Origin: Glossina fuscipes
Taxonomy: Eukaryota; Arthropoda; Insecta; Diptera; Glossinidae
Direction of reading: 5' to 3'
NCBI RefSeq assembly: GCF_014805625.2
Contig: NW_023998414.1
Coordinates: 6,522,427-6,586,426 of the forward strand
Length of the DNA: 64,000 nucleotides
The position numbers and the translations under genes were made by a program. The notes under the pieces were generated by a model. That model saw only the letters and a list, made by a program, of their open reading frames with translations. It searched no databases and had not been told where the DNA came from. Numbering within the stretch: position 1 is the stretch's first letter; the number at the start of each line of letters is the position of its first letter. Shown piece by piece: positions 36,566-49,982 of this stretch.

Positions 36566-38769
36566 AAAAAAATTACACTAATACTAACAAAGTTTTCATT
36601 TTTCAAGTAACTGTGAGGCTAATAAAAGAAATCTATTTTTATAAGGGAGCAAAGAGACAAACGGTTCCCAACCCAACTTACTGAGAGCAAAGAACAGGAA
36701 TTGCTTTTGAATAGATTCTATTGTACCTACATATCTTGATAATGGGGTTGGCAGTAACTTTGTCTGTTCTCGGAAAACTTTAGATCGGATGAGGCAATTT
36801 TTCGAATCCGTCAACATATATTCACGGAATGAGTGAATATATTTATCAGGCGAGATAGTGTTGGGCGTTTAAATATCGGCCTTACCCGATACGATTATAA
36901 AATTCCTGTTTGCTTCGTTTTAATCACGTTTGAATTTGTTCTTCTTACTGCTTGCTTACTTACATTATTTTAGTATGTATTCTATACCTACTTACAAGTT
37001 ATGATATTATTTCAGTGTTTGCTTTTAATGAGTAATGCTGTTGAAATCCTCTTAAAATGTTTTATGTATAATAACACATTATGTAACAATGTCTATTAGA
37101 TCAGTAATTTATTGCTGTCAATTAAATTGAATTAAATTACATTAAATAAAATCGCGGTATGTTGCTTAGTGAATTTCTTTGACTGACTCAAGCTATTTAC
37201 AAGCAACATAGCAACGTTCAAACAAATTATCAATAATTGATATATTCCTCTTACACGGATAGAACACTGTCAATTTTCCAAAAAAAATTCAATTTTTTTC
37301 CCTTTGTTTAATGGACGCTTTGAACTTTCTAGAATATGTGGAAAAGAATTCATTAGACACAAAAATTGTTTTGCTTGTAAATTCAGGATTTTCAAGATCA
37401 GGCGTGATTAGTATTTTAAAAGTGGTTAAATTGTTGAATATGGCTTTTACTAGTCAATCATGCAATCATTGTGCATTGAAGTCAACGCCAGCTGGATCAA
37501 GTAAGCTGAGCGGTCTTCGAGAAAAGAAAACGAGGATGAATACTTAAACTTGAAAAGGCAGTTTATTAAAAAATTTATTGTGATAAAAAAATATGTGTAC
37601 AGCACATGTCAAAATTTTACATTTGTTTATCTCGACGCACAGTTCGTGAAATCAGCAAAGTAGCATAACTCAAACATTTTCTCATATCTCTCGTCTAAAT
37701 TTTTTACCTAATCTTCAAAACAGCATTCTCTAGTGAAACGTGTTGGATTTTTTTTGATGAGCTAATTTAAATATTTTTCATTTTTCAAAAAAAAAAAAAA
37801 AAAAATTTTATTTTTTCTTCAAAAATATTTCAAATAGTTTATCATTGTTTATGGCAGTGTAACTAAACGTGCGCTTAACTCAAATTTTAAAAGTGAAAAC
37901 CAATTTATTAAGAAAGCGTTTTTCTCACGTGCCAAGGAAAGCATGAAAAGTTATTTATTATCTAAAAACTTAATAAATACTTAGTTTTACTTACGCCCTT
38001 GCATAAGATACGCAATCCGTTGTGAATTTTCTTAAAAACTTTACACATGTTTGCCTAAGAATTCGAATATACAGCAAATCACTTTATCGAACTACTACGT
38101 TTTCCCATTATTTTCTTTTTCAATTTTCTACTTATCGATACGAAGAAAATTTGTTTGCTTTAATATATATAATAATCAAGTTGTATTATGATCATTGCGA
38201 TATGTACGATAGAATGTACAATTTTTGTCGGGAAGTTTTTCGAAAACTGTAAAAATTCAGCGTTAGCTGCAATAGGTTTAAGAGTTTTATACCTTGGCTT
38301 TTTTTTTTTTATTTTTATATATATATAAAATTCACCTTTTATTTGTGCAAATTTCGGATAGACATCAACGCACATTACAAGATGATAGACAGATAAATAG
38401 ATGGATAGCAAATGCTCGGGAGATTATGGGAACAAAAATGTTAAACAATAAAAGTACATTACAGGAGAATAGAACGTAAATATCTCTGGAGATTATGGAA
38501 ACGAAAAGATATTAAACAATACGAATATTTAAATATAATATTGATTGGATTAGATTTATAGCTTTCGCAAAATAAAATAAAGAAATATATATGAAAATAA
38601 TAAGCAAATAAAAAAAAAAATTGCATACAGTTTAGGTCTCAAATGCTTTCGAAATACAAATGCGTTTGCTTCGAAATACGCCCAAGTCTGTACTCATGTT
38701 TATTCATGTTGTGGGCAAATTTGTGGATATTTTTTATTTAACAAAATCAGTAAAAATTAGGGCAAGTTC
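36566..38769. other. Unassigned AT-rich sequence
   Basis: No repeat family or domain recognised. The frames at 37311-37547, 38022-38252 and 38160-38411 are AT-driven. A short A run lies at 37786-37804. Confidence 0.45.
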
Positions 38770-39355
38770 GACTATTGCATACCCTACACCACCTCCCCTA
38801 GTAAAGTTACTCAAATGATTTGCAACAAAAATTACACATTATTTTCATGCAAAGGCATACTTTTCACTAAATCTCTCATATTGGACGATTTCCAAACCAT
38901 CATATGGCGTGATCAAAAGTTAGCAAGATTAATTTACTTGCTAAGGATTTTATTGCTTCTTGGAACCAAATTTTTCATACTCATTTCGAATTTTGGAATA
39001 CTATTTCTCAGCGACTTTTGTCGGCATATTTTGAAAATGGAAATATTTGGAAAATGAAATGGGGAGTGAAATGGAAATTATATGGGGAGTGTTTGAAAAA
39101 GTGATCCGATTCGAACTATTTTCAATAGCGTTCATCTTTTGTCAAAGAACATCAGTGTACCAAATTTCATCCAAATATCTAAAAAAGTTCCCGACTTGTA
39201 GGTCGAACGCAAAAGTCATAGACGGAAGTCGTGACAGATGGACAGACAAGCGTAGATTTATTCAGAATCGCGTTCTATGTAAAAAAGACGTCCACTTTAA
39301 GCCTTCCCAGATGTTATACACCGAATAAATTTAATATACCCAGTACGACAAGTGA
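38770..39355 (+). repeat. Interspersed repeat family B, long plus-oriented copy
   Basis: The left edge CATACCCTACACCACCTCCC CTAGTAAAGTTA is shared with 52465-52500 and 51808. Then follow CAAAGGCATACTTTTCACTA, CATATTGGACGATTTCC and ATCATATGGCGTGATCAAAA, shared with 52550-52625 and partly with 41525-41575; GTGATCCGATTCGAAC, TTTTCAATAGCGTTCATC, AACATCAGTGTACCAAATTT and GACAGATGGACAGACAAGC. The right edge TTATACACC...TATACCC closes it. The two short open frames inside it are chance. Confidence 0.75.
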
Positions 39356-41409
39356 TGTAAGGTATAGGACACAATAGGGTTTAATACTGAATTACTTTGT
39401 TTTCTAAAGCTATTGATATGAACAGACCGGTACGAACAGATAATATGCGTATGTTTTACGCTTTTTTTTCACAATAGCATTGCGTGTCTAAATTCGCAAT
39501 GGTCACATTCTGAGACCCAAATCCTTTTTTCTGGAGCATACTTCGGATATTTTCAAAAAGCTACAAGTCGTTGAAGGCAAGAGAAATGGAAAACATGCAG
39601 GTTGAGACAGCAATTCGAAGTCTAATTCATGCAATTTCATCATTTTAGCAATTGACTTACCACATGCACCATTTTCACTACACGTTCAAATGCATTCGAA
39701 AGCCAAGCATAATTTTTTTGATTAGGATATTGAAAATGAAAAATAGAAAGTTCGTATCATTATTCTATGCGAAGCAATGATCTTTAAAATACTAGTGAAA
39801 ACGTGTACCGACAACGGTACACTCGGCATGGGAATCATTTGTTAGTAAACATATCAGCAATTATTTAGCGCACTGCTTCGTAATTTTAGTCAGCTGAATA
39901 ATGGGACTGTACTTTATGAGACGAGCACTTAAAAACATCAAACATCTTGGCTTTGCTTGCATTACTAATTCAAACATTTTGGGAAATTTCGTTTTCAACA
40001 CAATTAAACAATCTTGATGTAGATGCATTTTATCAAATATATGGTTTTCGTAGCAACATATTGCCTGTGATGAACAAGCATATTTTGCGTTGATGTTATG
40101 AGTTAAGCGTCGATGTGCTTTTCCTTTTTTCTTCTTTTCACTTTTTCATTTCCAATGTAAGCGATATTCGGTTTGTTTGTTGAATGTGTGAAATAAATAA
40201 AAATATAATTGCGAGCGCAGCAACATGTTAAAAGAATGCCGCTGGAACGAGCTGGCAGAGGAATACAGAGAAAAATTCAAAGAAAGAAAAATCTCTGTTA
40301 GTCACCAATGTGTTAGTTCCTTTACAATAGAAACTTGTTTTTATAATTTTCTTTACATTCTTTTATTCTTCACTTCTCATTTGTTTCGTATCCTTAAATA
40401 TACGTATATAAGTTTTCTAATTAACCTGATTTTTTTTTTCTGGTTTTTCTATTTTTGCTCTTTTGTACGCAATACGAAGTTTAAAATAACGATTTTGGTT
40501 TTTGTGTTTTGCATTTTACTTAAGCATGGTAAACGTTAAAAGTTATTGATAATTAGTTTTATACTTCAACAAAATCGGGTCATTAGTCGTCTTTGGAAAG
40601 TATTTTCTGTTTCCTTTCTCTTAACATATTATGCTAATGAATAAATTTTATTAGTCAACAGGTTAGAGTTCAAGCTAAAATTAATTTTTAATTGTTTTTT
40701 TCTTCTATTTTTTTGCCGTAAGCATTCGGCTTTTCAAAGACTAAAGTTACGCGGCCACTAGTTGGAATAGATTCTCTTAAGCTAGAGACACAGTGATGAT
40801 AGATATCACCACAAGAGCATATACAACGCACGTTACACTTGCCTTTAATGTTGCCACAGTCGTAAATGCTTGGAGAGCGAAGACGAAAGATTCTAATAAG
40901 AATTGATTACTGTACTTTTGTTCATCATACATTTTTTTAGATTGTTTTCTTTCCAGATCAGTTCGGAATATCTCTTGCGATAAAATTCGCCTATTAATTA
41001 AGTCAATTGCCTTTAGCTGGGTGGAGAAGAAAAGAACGTTTCATCGTTGCAAGAATTTTGGATATTTTTTATATCATGTGTATAATAGGTTGGCAGGAAC
41101 GTTCTGTCGTATTCTACTCCTTGAAAGTAATTTTATTTATCAAGTCAAGGTAATCAGATAGAATGCCGTATGTTCGGTATGTACACCATTTCTTTTAAAT
41201 TTACAAATTCAGTATAAGCGAATGTATGCAACAGCTCGAAGGACTTGAAATACCTTTTTATTATACTATTCAGAATCATTTTTTAATTGGCCTATTAAAA
41301 ATTTTGTTATTGATTTAAATGATCCGTTAAATACTCGAAAATTATATAAAAACATGATTATTGCCGTGAAAAAAATGTAAAAGGTCCACATGGTTTTGTA
41401 GCACTGCTG
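39356..41409. other. Unassigned sequence; small hairpin and a 104-codon frame
   Basis: The hairpin at 39803-39822 repeats the arms of the one at 23252. A frame at 40225-40539 begins MLKECRWNELAEEYREKFKE after CAGCAAC, a fly-like start context, but changes after about 30 codons to Phe-rich AT-driven sequence. I do not call it a gene. Confidence 0.4.
39803..39822. repeat. Perfect 8-bp-stem hairpin, same arms as at 23252
   Basis: GTGTACCG (39803-39810) and CGGTACAC (39815-39822) flank ACAA. The flanks are not clearly alike between the two sites. Confidence 0.9.
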
Positions 41410-42420
41410 CGGTTACTCGATTTTATCTTCTTGTACCCATAATGAGAACAACATCTCGCGTCAACCTATTTTTATTCTCAATTTGATTATGCTTAGCATA
41501 TTTCTCAATTATAGCGAAAGCGCGCATATTGGCGGATGCGCAAAATATCACTTGAAGTGATTCAAATCTAAAAAACTTGAGTTGGGATTTAAAAAGTTGC
41601 CTTATGTGATCCAAAATCCCTACTATTTATTTATTTTTTCCTAAATTTCTACAATGGATCAATTTTCATTGTAAAACATTATCAATGAAAGCTTTTTCTT
41701 TTTTCTATTCACCAGAAAACTTTTATGAAGTTTGACCCAAGAAATAGATCCATACGGTTGACATTTAGTTTATTATCATGAATAAATTTCCATCACGTAA
41801 TACCAACAATTAGGCTTTTTTGGCATATAAGGGCTTGCATTTCTTAGGAATCTTTATATATATGGTGATATCCAAAAAATAGACCTAGTGGTCCAAGTTC
41901 ACTAAGGACAATTTCTGTCTCAACTTACTATTATGAATAAATTTTCACCATAACATATTAAAAATTAGGCCCTTTTATCAGCCTGCGTAGAGACGATTAT
42001 ATGAAAGGGGCTTCAAAAAATTGCCTGAGACGAAGTAATGAAGATTACTTCACACCCATTTGATATGTCGATATCCTATTACTCAGTGACTTTTTGCGTG
42101 ATATTTTGAAAATTGTAATTTTTTTCTATATAAGAACTTTTCAAAATGAGGCATCAAAACCATTTTCAATAGGATGCGTCATTGGCTCAAGGCAAGCCAG
42201 TATACAAAATTTCATTAATATATCTCCATAATTACGATTGGTAGGTCGAGCACTCAAACAGATGAGTAGATATCAGACGGCTAGTCAAGCTTAGAATATG
42301 GTTCGGAATATGGTTCGGAATCGATCGGTAAAATGCGATGTTGAATGTACTTTAAACCTTTTTGGGTGTTACATATATCTGCACCAACTTGGTATACGCT
42401 GTCTCCTACGTAAACTTTTC
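41410..42420 (+). repeat. Interspersed repeat family B, longest copy
   Basis: This copy of about 1 kb aligns along its length with 52435-53505 (without the SINE there). Shared landmarks in order are GCGCATATTGG...CACTTGAAGTGATTCAAA, TTGGCATATAAGGGCTTGCA TTTC (53018 in the other copy), TAGTGGTCCAAGTTC, TATTATGAA, TTAAAAATTAGGCC, GATATTTTGAAAATTGTAAT, TCTATATAAGAACTTTTCAA, CCATTTTCAATAGGATGCGT and GGTGTTACATATATCTGCAC. The pair lets a consensus be built. No frame survives, so transposon class is open. Confidence 0.75.
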
Positions 42421-43136
42421 TCCGTTTTTGCGTTAAGCAAATATAAAATTTTTTGACCCTGACTGCCGTCTCTGCGTAAAATTGTGCAACAGTGCGTATT
42501 TTCAGGAATATGGTATTTGCGAAAGAGAAAAATTCTTAGAAAAAAGCAAACAACAAAGGAAACAAATGAAAAACAACAACAATAGCTGACGTGAACAGCA
42601 CATACATGAAGCATAAAAGCATACAAAGCAAAGTAAAATCGTTTGTGTAGAATTTTATAAATTTTTCTTTTTTCTTTTCTCTCTCTTAGCTGCTGATTAA
42701 AAAAAAAAATGCTTTAAATAAATAAATGGTGAGGTAAAAAAAAAAAAACGAAATAGGCCACCGATAGTAAGAGGGGGCAAAGATAATTCTATATAGCAAG
42801 AGAGCAAAAAAAAAAAAAAATGATTATTTACTTATGTGTGACAATAATTTAGACCGATCCCTTAACAAAAGGAAATGAAACGTATCCTTCTTTTCCTAGC
42901 TTTATATAATACAGGGGGGAAAAAAAAATTATATTTAAAAAATAATTTTGAAGAAATGAATGATGAAGCAAATCATCCAAATGAAGCAACGATCTTGCTG
43001 GCCCTACTTAAGTTACCATAAAATTCACTTTAAAAGCAAAAATTTTCATTTCGTTGACTTTAAATTTTCAATTTGCTTAATTTTTCGGGCGTATTCTATG
43101 GTTTTTTTTTTTTTTTGTTTAAATCCACAAACATAT

Positions 43137-43137
43137 A

Positions 43138-43178
<41 letters not shown>
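43137..43178. repeat. (TA)n microsatellite
   Basis: About 20 TA units. A second TA array lies 160 bases downstream (43338-43368). Confidence 0.9.
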
Positions 43179-43181
<3 letters not shown>

Positions 43182-43334
43182 AGCAGCACTGTATAGTTAG
43201 TCAGGCACTCTGAATTTGTTAACAAAATGCTTAGAGCAGCTACTTGAAGCACAACTAATGCTGTTTCGCTGCTTATTAACCTATACTGCCGGCTGGCGGC
43301 ACTACCTAGTTGAACAATACGTTATTATGATGAA

Positions 43335-43337
<3 letters not shown>

Positions 43338-43368
<31 letters not shown>
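43338..43368. repeat. (TA)n microsatellite
   Basis: About 15 TA units. Confidence 0.9.
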
Positions 43369-43779
43369 GCATTTTATATTCAATTTGTATAAGCATGCTA
43401 CGTAAATACATGTGTTGTTAAAATGCGATATTCAAGTTTTCGTATGCGTTACTACGTTTTCTGCTTCTTTTTCCTTCTTTTTTTTTTCTGTTGAATAAAT
43501 TTTCTTTATATATATGCACACATATATTTTCGTAGCATAGTGTAATTTGTACAATCATCGTCAACATCAGCAACCGTAATCATCATTGCCAGTATTCTCC
43601 ATCATTATCGTCAGTAGTATTTAGTTTTCCGAGGTTTCATTACAAAGTTAACGAAAAAGCAAAATTGAATAAAAAAAAAAAAAAAAATTGATGAGAGAAA
43701 TTATAAAAGGAGGAATGAAATACAATGCCCTAAAATTTTAATTTAGCAAGGACACAAGCCACCGGACAATCAACTTTTC

Positions 43780-44020
43780 TTTATACTCTACACGCCTTGC
43801 GGTACAAGGGTATATTAACTTTGTGTGAGTATATGCCAGATCTAAAAAGGCTTGAGATAGACCCACATTTTATTATACCGTCTTTTTGTCTGTCCATCTT
43901 TCCGTCCTCTTTTCTTGCGTTCCACTTTGTAAGGGTAGGCCGGTTAATCCTCACTGTCTGTCTGAATAGAGAACTATGTCCGCACTTAAGTGCCACTTTA
44001 AAAGAAATGAACGCTGTATG
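43780..44020 (-). repeat. Interspersed repeat family B, minus-oriented copy
   Basis: ACAAGGGTATATTAACTTTG, AAGGCTTGAGATAGACCCAC, TATTATACCGTCTTTTTGTC, TGTCCATCTTTCCGTCC in the family's reversed order. Two open frames on opposite strands (43797-44021, 43781-44032) exist only because this repeat is open in both. Confidence 0.6.
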
Positions 44021-45334
44021 AGACGGCTGCACGTATCATTGCTGAGCTATTTAGTTCGGGAGATATGTTAAGGTTTCACAATTTTCTCCCACAGACACAC
44101 TATAGACGATTAGCGCTTTACCCTTATAAGAACAAACAGATTTTAAGTCTTGGGCCATTTGTAATGAGGGAGCCCGGACTCTCAACTTAACCGACAACTC
44201 AAAACCAAATCCTTTTTTCTCTATGCATTCACAAAAGTTTACCCCTAACGTCATTAATCTATCAATAAGCGAGATTAACAACCCGACGCTCTGCAGGGTT
44301 ATAAGTAATATTACAATCTTTTGTCGAACAAGTCGTTCCACGAAGAAACAATCCAATCATAGCCATCTGAATTCGTCAGAAGTAATGATCAGTTTATATT
44401 ATAGTGCGGTGTTCTGCGGTTCAGTCGTACATTTCGATCTACTTTCCAAAAGACGTTACTCTTTCCCGTAAATGGTTCACTTTAAATGAGCCATTAAAAC
44501 ACACACAGTTTATATAATTGCCTTTATTTTTCTTATATTCTACCGGATTATAAATGGGTATGGATCCGTTCACCTTAACAACCTTCACTTGCCTGTTGGC
44601 AATAAATCAAAATCAATTCAAGCTGCCTTTGTACGGTTCATTTTTAATAGTATTTTTTTTTATTTTTTTTAGGTTTGGTTGTTTTTTTTTTTTTTTTCAC
44701 TTAACTAATCTTTGCTTTACTTTACCGAAAAATTTTAATCTGTCTGCCAGTATTGCTTTATGTTTACTAATATAAACCCACCTGTCATTGACAATTTTAT
44801 AATAATATAATATTTTGCGGCAACTTAATTTCATAATATTAGTTCTATCGCGGAATGCACACACATATGGGTCACTCATTACGCAATTCAATGAAAAACT
44901 GTTCAATGATGAAACGAGATAAAATACAAGTATTCGTTATGCACAAAGTATATTATTGAATAAATCCCTCCAACCTAACAAAAAAAAAAAAAAAAAAAGT
45001 GGAATTTCCATTACAGAGTGCTTTGGGAAAGAACACGTACGAAATTGACTTTAAATATCTATTGATACTGATGAGTAGGAACTTTTGAAATAGAGATTTG
45101 AATGAAATGACGCTTTGAATAGTCAAGAAGGGCGCAAAACCTCAAAGCCTCAAAGATGTGGCTATTCAAACATAATTTTGTCCCAGCATACAGACACCCG
45201 AAATTGTAGATGCTTTTTTCCCGAAACACGAGCTTTCGGAACTGCTCATCTGCTAGTTTCTCTCATTTCGCTCTTTTCACTTAAATTCTTTCCCAGGATC
45301 TTTAGAAAAGCAATCGCTGCTGAAATACGTGGAA
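44021..45334. other. Unassigned sequence
   Basis: No domain in the frames at 44051-44356 or 44223-44471. T and A runs from 44650 to 45000. The longest open frame of the window (45115-45525) begins here and runs into the next repeat. Confidence 0.45.
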
Positions 45335-45580
45335 TATTGCGGATATACGCGAAGCTCAGAAGGATTTTGGATAGATGCAACTTTTATTACACCGACTTGG
45401 CCGTCCGCCTGTCCGTTTTGTGTTCTTGTGTTCAACGTACAGGTCGCAATTTTGGAGATATTTCGATGAAATTTTATGTAATCCGACGCCGTGGCGTGTT
45501 TTCCCCCAAGCATGAATGCTCTTGATAATGGTTCGGATTGGACCACTTTTACGACCACTTCCCATACACCGCCTTATATT
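45335..45580 (-). repeat. Interspersed repeat family B, minus-oriented copy
   Basis: Read in reverse: AAAAGTGGTCCAATCCGAAC, CATTATCAAGAGCATTCATG, AAATTTCATCGAAATATCTC, CAAAATTGCGACCTGTACGT, TGAACACAAGAACACAAAAC, GGACAGGCGGACGG. This is the best-preserved core of the family and makes both strands open here (45115-45525 plus; 45277-45558 minus). Neither frame is a gene. Confidence 0.75.
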
Positions 45581-48500
45581 AAAAAGTCCTTATATTAATA
45601 AATGTGTTAAGCAAAATAATTTGGGATATTTAATGGTGGACTACGATAGTGTTTTCATTTGTTTTTTTTTATTTTTATTTTTTTTGTAACAAGAAACGCT
45701 TGGCCAAACGAACTGCTTTACATAAAGGCGCCTCAAAGAAGAACTTTCGGTGCTGTTGCTCTTCATTATTTTTCTAGAATCTTTTTTTTTCCCCAGTAGC
45801 CAAAGATGTGCTTAATAACCTCCTTTAATATGATTACTCTAATGCCTTTCCCTTTACCCAAAAGGAAATGTTGCCAAATTGCTTCTTTTGTTTCGGATGT
45901 TATAGTGAATGTACTCCTTAACTTAAGTTTAAACAAGAAAATCCATGGTTTCAGTTTGTGAGTCCCGTTGTATGACCCATTTCGCACACACAGCTAGATT
46001 TCGTTTCGAATAGTTGGGAAAATGCAACTGAGAAAGGCTGCTGCTATCTTGTCTTTCGATTCGAAGAGAACTGGAATACGAGAATCGAAAGGAATTTGCT
46101 TGGGTTATCTTATGTTAAATGGCCGCGAATTTAGTTTTGCCATAAACCGTAAGAGGTAATGCTTTGTGTCAATCGGTCATGTTACATTAAGCTTGTTAAG
46201 TTTACTTTTGCTGTATCGCTTAGTAAATAAGTTCAGTTTTTCTGCCTCATATATTTTAAAATTTGCCAAAATCTAAAATCTTCTTATACATGGCAACATA
46301 AGGTAGATTGTTTAGGAATACTTTGATGTCATTTTACTCACTTTAGTTTAATTATATATGCAGCTCAGCTTAATTACAGACCTGACATATACATACAAAA
46401 GAAAGAAAAAAAAACAAAAACAAAAAATCTTAATATCCTCTTAAAGTGAGCCGTAATTATAATTAATGATAATAATAATAATAATGATTATCTAAAATTG
46501 CAATTTAAATCTTTCAAAAGCATTCCTCTTTAATAAGAGAATGAAATAATTTTAAATTATTTGAAATTTAAAAAGTTTTTTATAACATTGATTTATGAAC
46601 TTCACCATATTATTTCGTACATGGATACAAGTTTATACATTATATTAAAAAAAAAAAAAAAAAAAATTATTTTCGTTTTTTCCCTGTTTTCATAGTTATT
46701 GTATTGAGCTTCTACTATAAAGTTTACATGTAACTTAATTAAACAGGATTAAATGTCATTAAAAGTAACAATTTCATAAACTACGACCGCATTCAGACGA
46801 CAGACGTAATAAATATATACATATAATATATAATATATATACACAATATATGTATACATAACATTCACACGCACATATAAGGTCGATAATGTACAAATAT
46901 TGTTTGTCACATGCAACAGTGAATACAAATTAAACTTAAACACACCGGACTATAATGCGTATACACATATGTGCGTGTATGAACGAACATATTAAAGATT
47001 AAAAACTAATTTCATTTTAGTTTATTTAACTTCGTGCTTGTATGCGAGAGACTGCTGAGTCCCTGTATATATTATACGTATTGCCTTTTTGTGTGCGTAT
47101 GTGCTTGCATTTGTATGTTATATTTGTTAGTGTCTAGTGTCTACAAATTGACCACTAATAATGAACGTAAAAACAACAATTGTTCTCGTATATTTGCTTA
47201 ATAATATCTACATGCATTCTACAGATGTGTTTTAAAATTTTCACGTTAATTAGTAAACTTGGTATGAATTTACATTCAAAAAAAAAAAAAAAAAAAAAAA
47301 AAAATGTAATAATAATAATAAAAAGAAGAAAATGTTGATAATTAAAACATTTTTTCTCTTTATCCTTTTCATATACATTTCTAAATAATTAATTTCTCAT
47401 ATACACGGCTGGGTTAAATATGATTAAAATTAAACAAAAAAAAAAAAAAACTAACATATTGTATAACGTATAATTATTACTACGCAAACGTTAGCATAGC
47501 ATAAAATTTAAATCTAACTGATGAATGCATAATAAAGTTGTACGACTTTTAAACGATTATTAAATGAGAACTAGGAATTTTCTAAAAATGTTTAAAGTAT
47601 ACTTTTGGGGACTTCTAAAAAATTAATATGAATTCTAATTTCTGACAAAATATGAAAGAGAAACATTTTACCACAAGTCTAGGTATGTAGTGCAAAATCA
47701 ATTAAAATGAACAAAAATACAAAAATTATTGCTAATCATATATTTATCAAGTGTAAGAGATGTTGTAGCTGAAAAAAGGCCGCCACATGTTTTTATTAGT
47801 TCTCACGGCACTTCAATGTACACAGTAGAAAAGGCTTTGAATCAAATTTGTATAAGCGATGTTAGAGTTGCATCGATTCAAAAAGGACCCCTACCACTAA
47901 ACATTACTACACAGAACACATTCGTCAGTAAGATGAGGTGTTACAAAAAAAAAAAAAAAAAAAATTCCATATTTACAAAATATCAAGTTTTCCCCATGAC
48001 GCATGTTAAAATTTTATGGCACATCGATAGTTTGCTTACGAGTAGCAACGCTACGGTTGTTATATTCCGATAATTGAAATGTAAATTTGCACGGTCCTCA
48101 CCCCTCACAGAATGGAACCAAAAATCCTCTTCGAAAAAGCCAATAAACGATATCGAAAGTCGGTTGCTATAATGACAGATAATGTATGTATTGATTTGCT
48201 GTCCAATGCATCCTAGTGTCCGGATTAGATTACGGTAACAAACAAGACAGAATTTTGTCAAAACAAAAATTTGTTGCCCTGTCCAGGCGCTTACTACCCT
48301 ATGTATTATGATGTGGTTGTGGAAATAACATTTGCTTGCAAAACGTCTAAAAAACGATATGCTTTGCATTATTCGTGATTTCCTTGAAAAAGATTGAGAT
48401 CAAATAATGGAGTCATTCCAGCAGCGGTAGCGTATCCTAGCAGATCATTATATAAATTCGTCATGTTAGAGTGTCTCTGCACTGAGTACATCACTCTTGA

Positions 48501-49942
48501 AGGAGACTATGTTCATGAATAAATTCGAATTTTGTGTATAAACAAAAAGTTTTGTCTTCCTTAGTCCCAGGACTAGTTGACCGATATAGTAGTTGCTAAA
48601 AGTCTGCCTTTTGTGGAAGAGTCCGATCCACATTTTAATCGCTCCAGATATTCCGAAGAGCCTTTTTAACAGATGCCGTTGCATCCTACCATCTCTTCTA
48701 AGTAGTCATGATATATTGCGTATATAAATCAACATGAAATTACATACACAAAAAAAAGTATATCGTGCGACGTTAAAAGAATAAAAAATATCATGAAACA
48801 GTGAGCGGCCGTTTCCAAAAGTTTTAAGTAGGACTATATTCTCAATCATTCATTCTTCCAATGCCTTGAACGCATGTTGAACAAATCATCGAGAGATTTC
48901 AAGACCTAAACCAAAAAGTGCAGTAACGTAGCGCTTATTATTGTTATTACCCATGATAATCATGTGATAACTTTTTGACGAGACGGCGTTTCAATTTACG
49001 TAAATGATATTGCTGTATTCTATATGTATGCATTCTAATTTCCCTCTCCCTTGTAGAGACTCTAGCTTTTATAAATGATCCATCATTTTCCGAAAACGGA
49101 CATAACTACTATAATTAATTTTCTAAGAAAACTTTATTCGCAAAAGTTAAGAAAATGTACATCTGTTACTTTATTTAGAGTTTTTTTTGGGCCTTCCTGA
49201 TTGTTTTATTTGTTAATCATTTTGAAAACGTTATTCTACCCCGTAAATCTCAGAATACCAATTTGTTCTCTCAGCTACAAGCAGCTGAATGCATATATGA
49301 TATAACAAAAAGTTTTCATATGTAGTTAAATTATTTGAAATATTTCCTTCCATCTCTACACTTGTTTCTCTACATTTAAAAATGAATTTGCTTAATTAAG
49401 AAATTTGCTGGAAACTTGTTTAGCAATCTGAAGTTGAAATAGAAAATAAAGAAATATAATGAGAATTATGGGATGCAAACAGACCATACCGGCACATCCA
49501 CTAATATAAATAAAATGCTTTGTGGCAGAAACTGAAACAAAAAAAAAAAGACGAATGAAAATGTTATTTATAATTTATAATAATAAAAGGAAAAAAAAAT
49601 AAAAATAAAAATCATGCAAAGTAGAGAGGGAGTAAAAATAATTCCTCGAAAACTATGCTTTAAAATTTATGAAAAATCCAGCAACTAAAACAATGCTATA
49701 GAAAATGATCATAAATTATATCATATGGGCTTAAAAGAGAAAAAAAAACAAAGATTTTAAAACATACTTTTAAGTGTTCTACTAAAAAAGTGTTTAAAAC
49801 ATGAAAAAAATTATGCTGCATTATAAAGCTGAAAGGAAAAAATATGCAGAAAAAAATGTAAAACATAAAGTCAGGCAAATTTTCCGCTAACTTGCACTGA
49901 AAAATTACTAAAATTGTTGGAAAAAAACTATACTATACTATA

Positions 49943-49982
<40 letters not shown>

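Larger units (their letters stand above)
42421..43775. other. AT-rich non-coding sequence with TA arrays
   Basis: (TA)n arrays at 43137-43178 and 43338-43368 and many A runs. Open frames across the TA arrays (poly-Ile-Tyr) are simple-repeat products. Confidence 0.5.

Noticed and set aside
45115..45525. Longest open frame, 136 codons, plus strand
   Set aside because: Its C-terminal half lies in a family B repeat (45335-45580) that is open on both strands, and the rest shows no domain.
47729..48369. Two overlapping-region frames of 114 (plus) and 128 (minus) codons
   Set aside because: Compared by eye with transposase, reverse transcriptase and ribosomal protein motifs without a match; the plus frame runs through a poly-A tract giving a Lys run.
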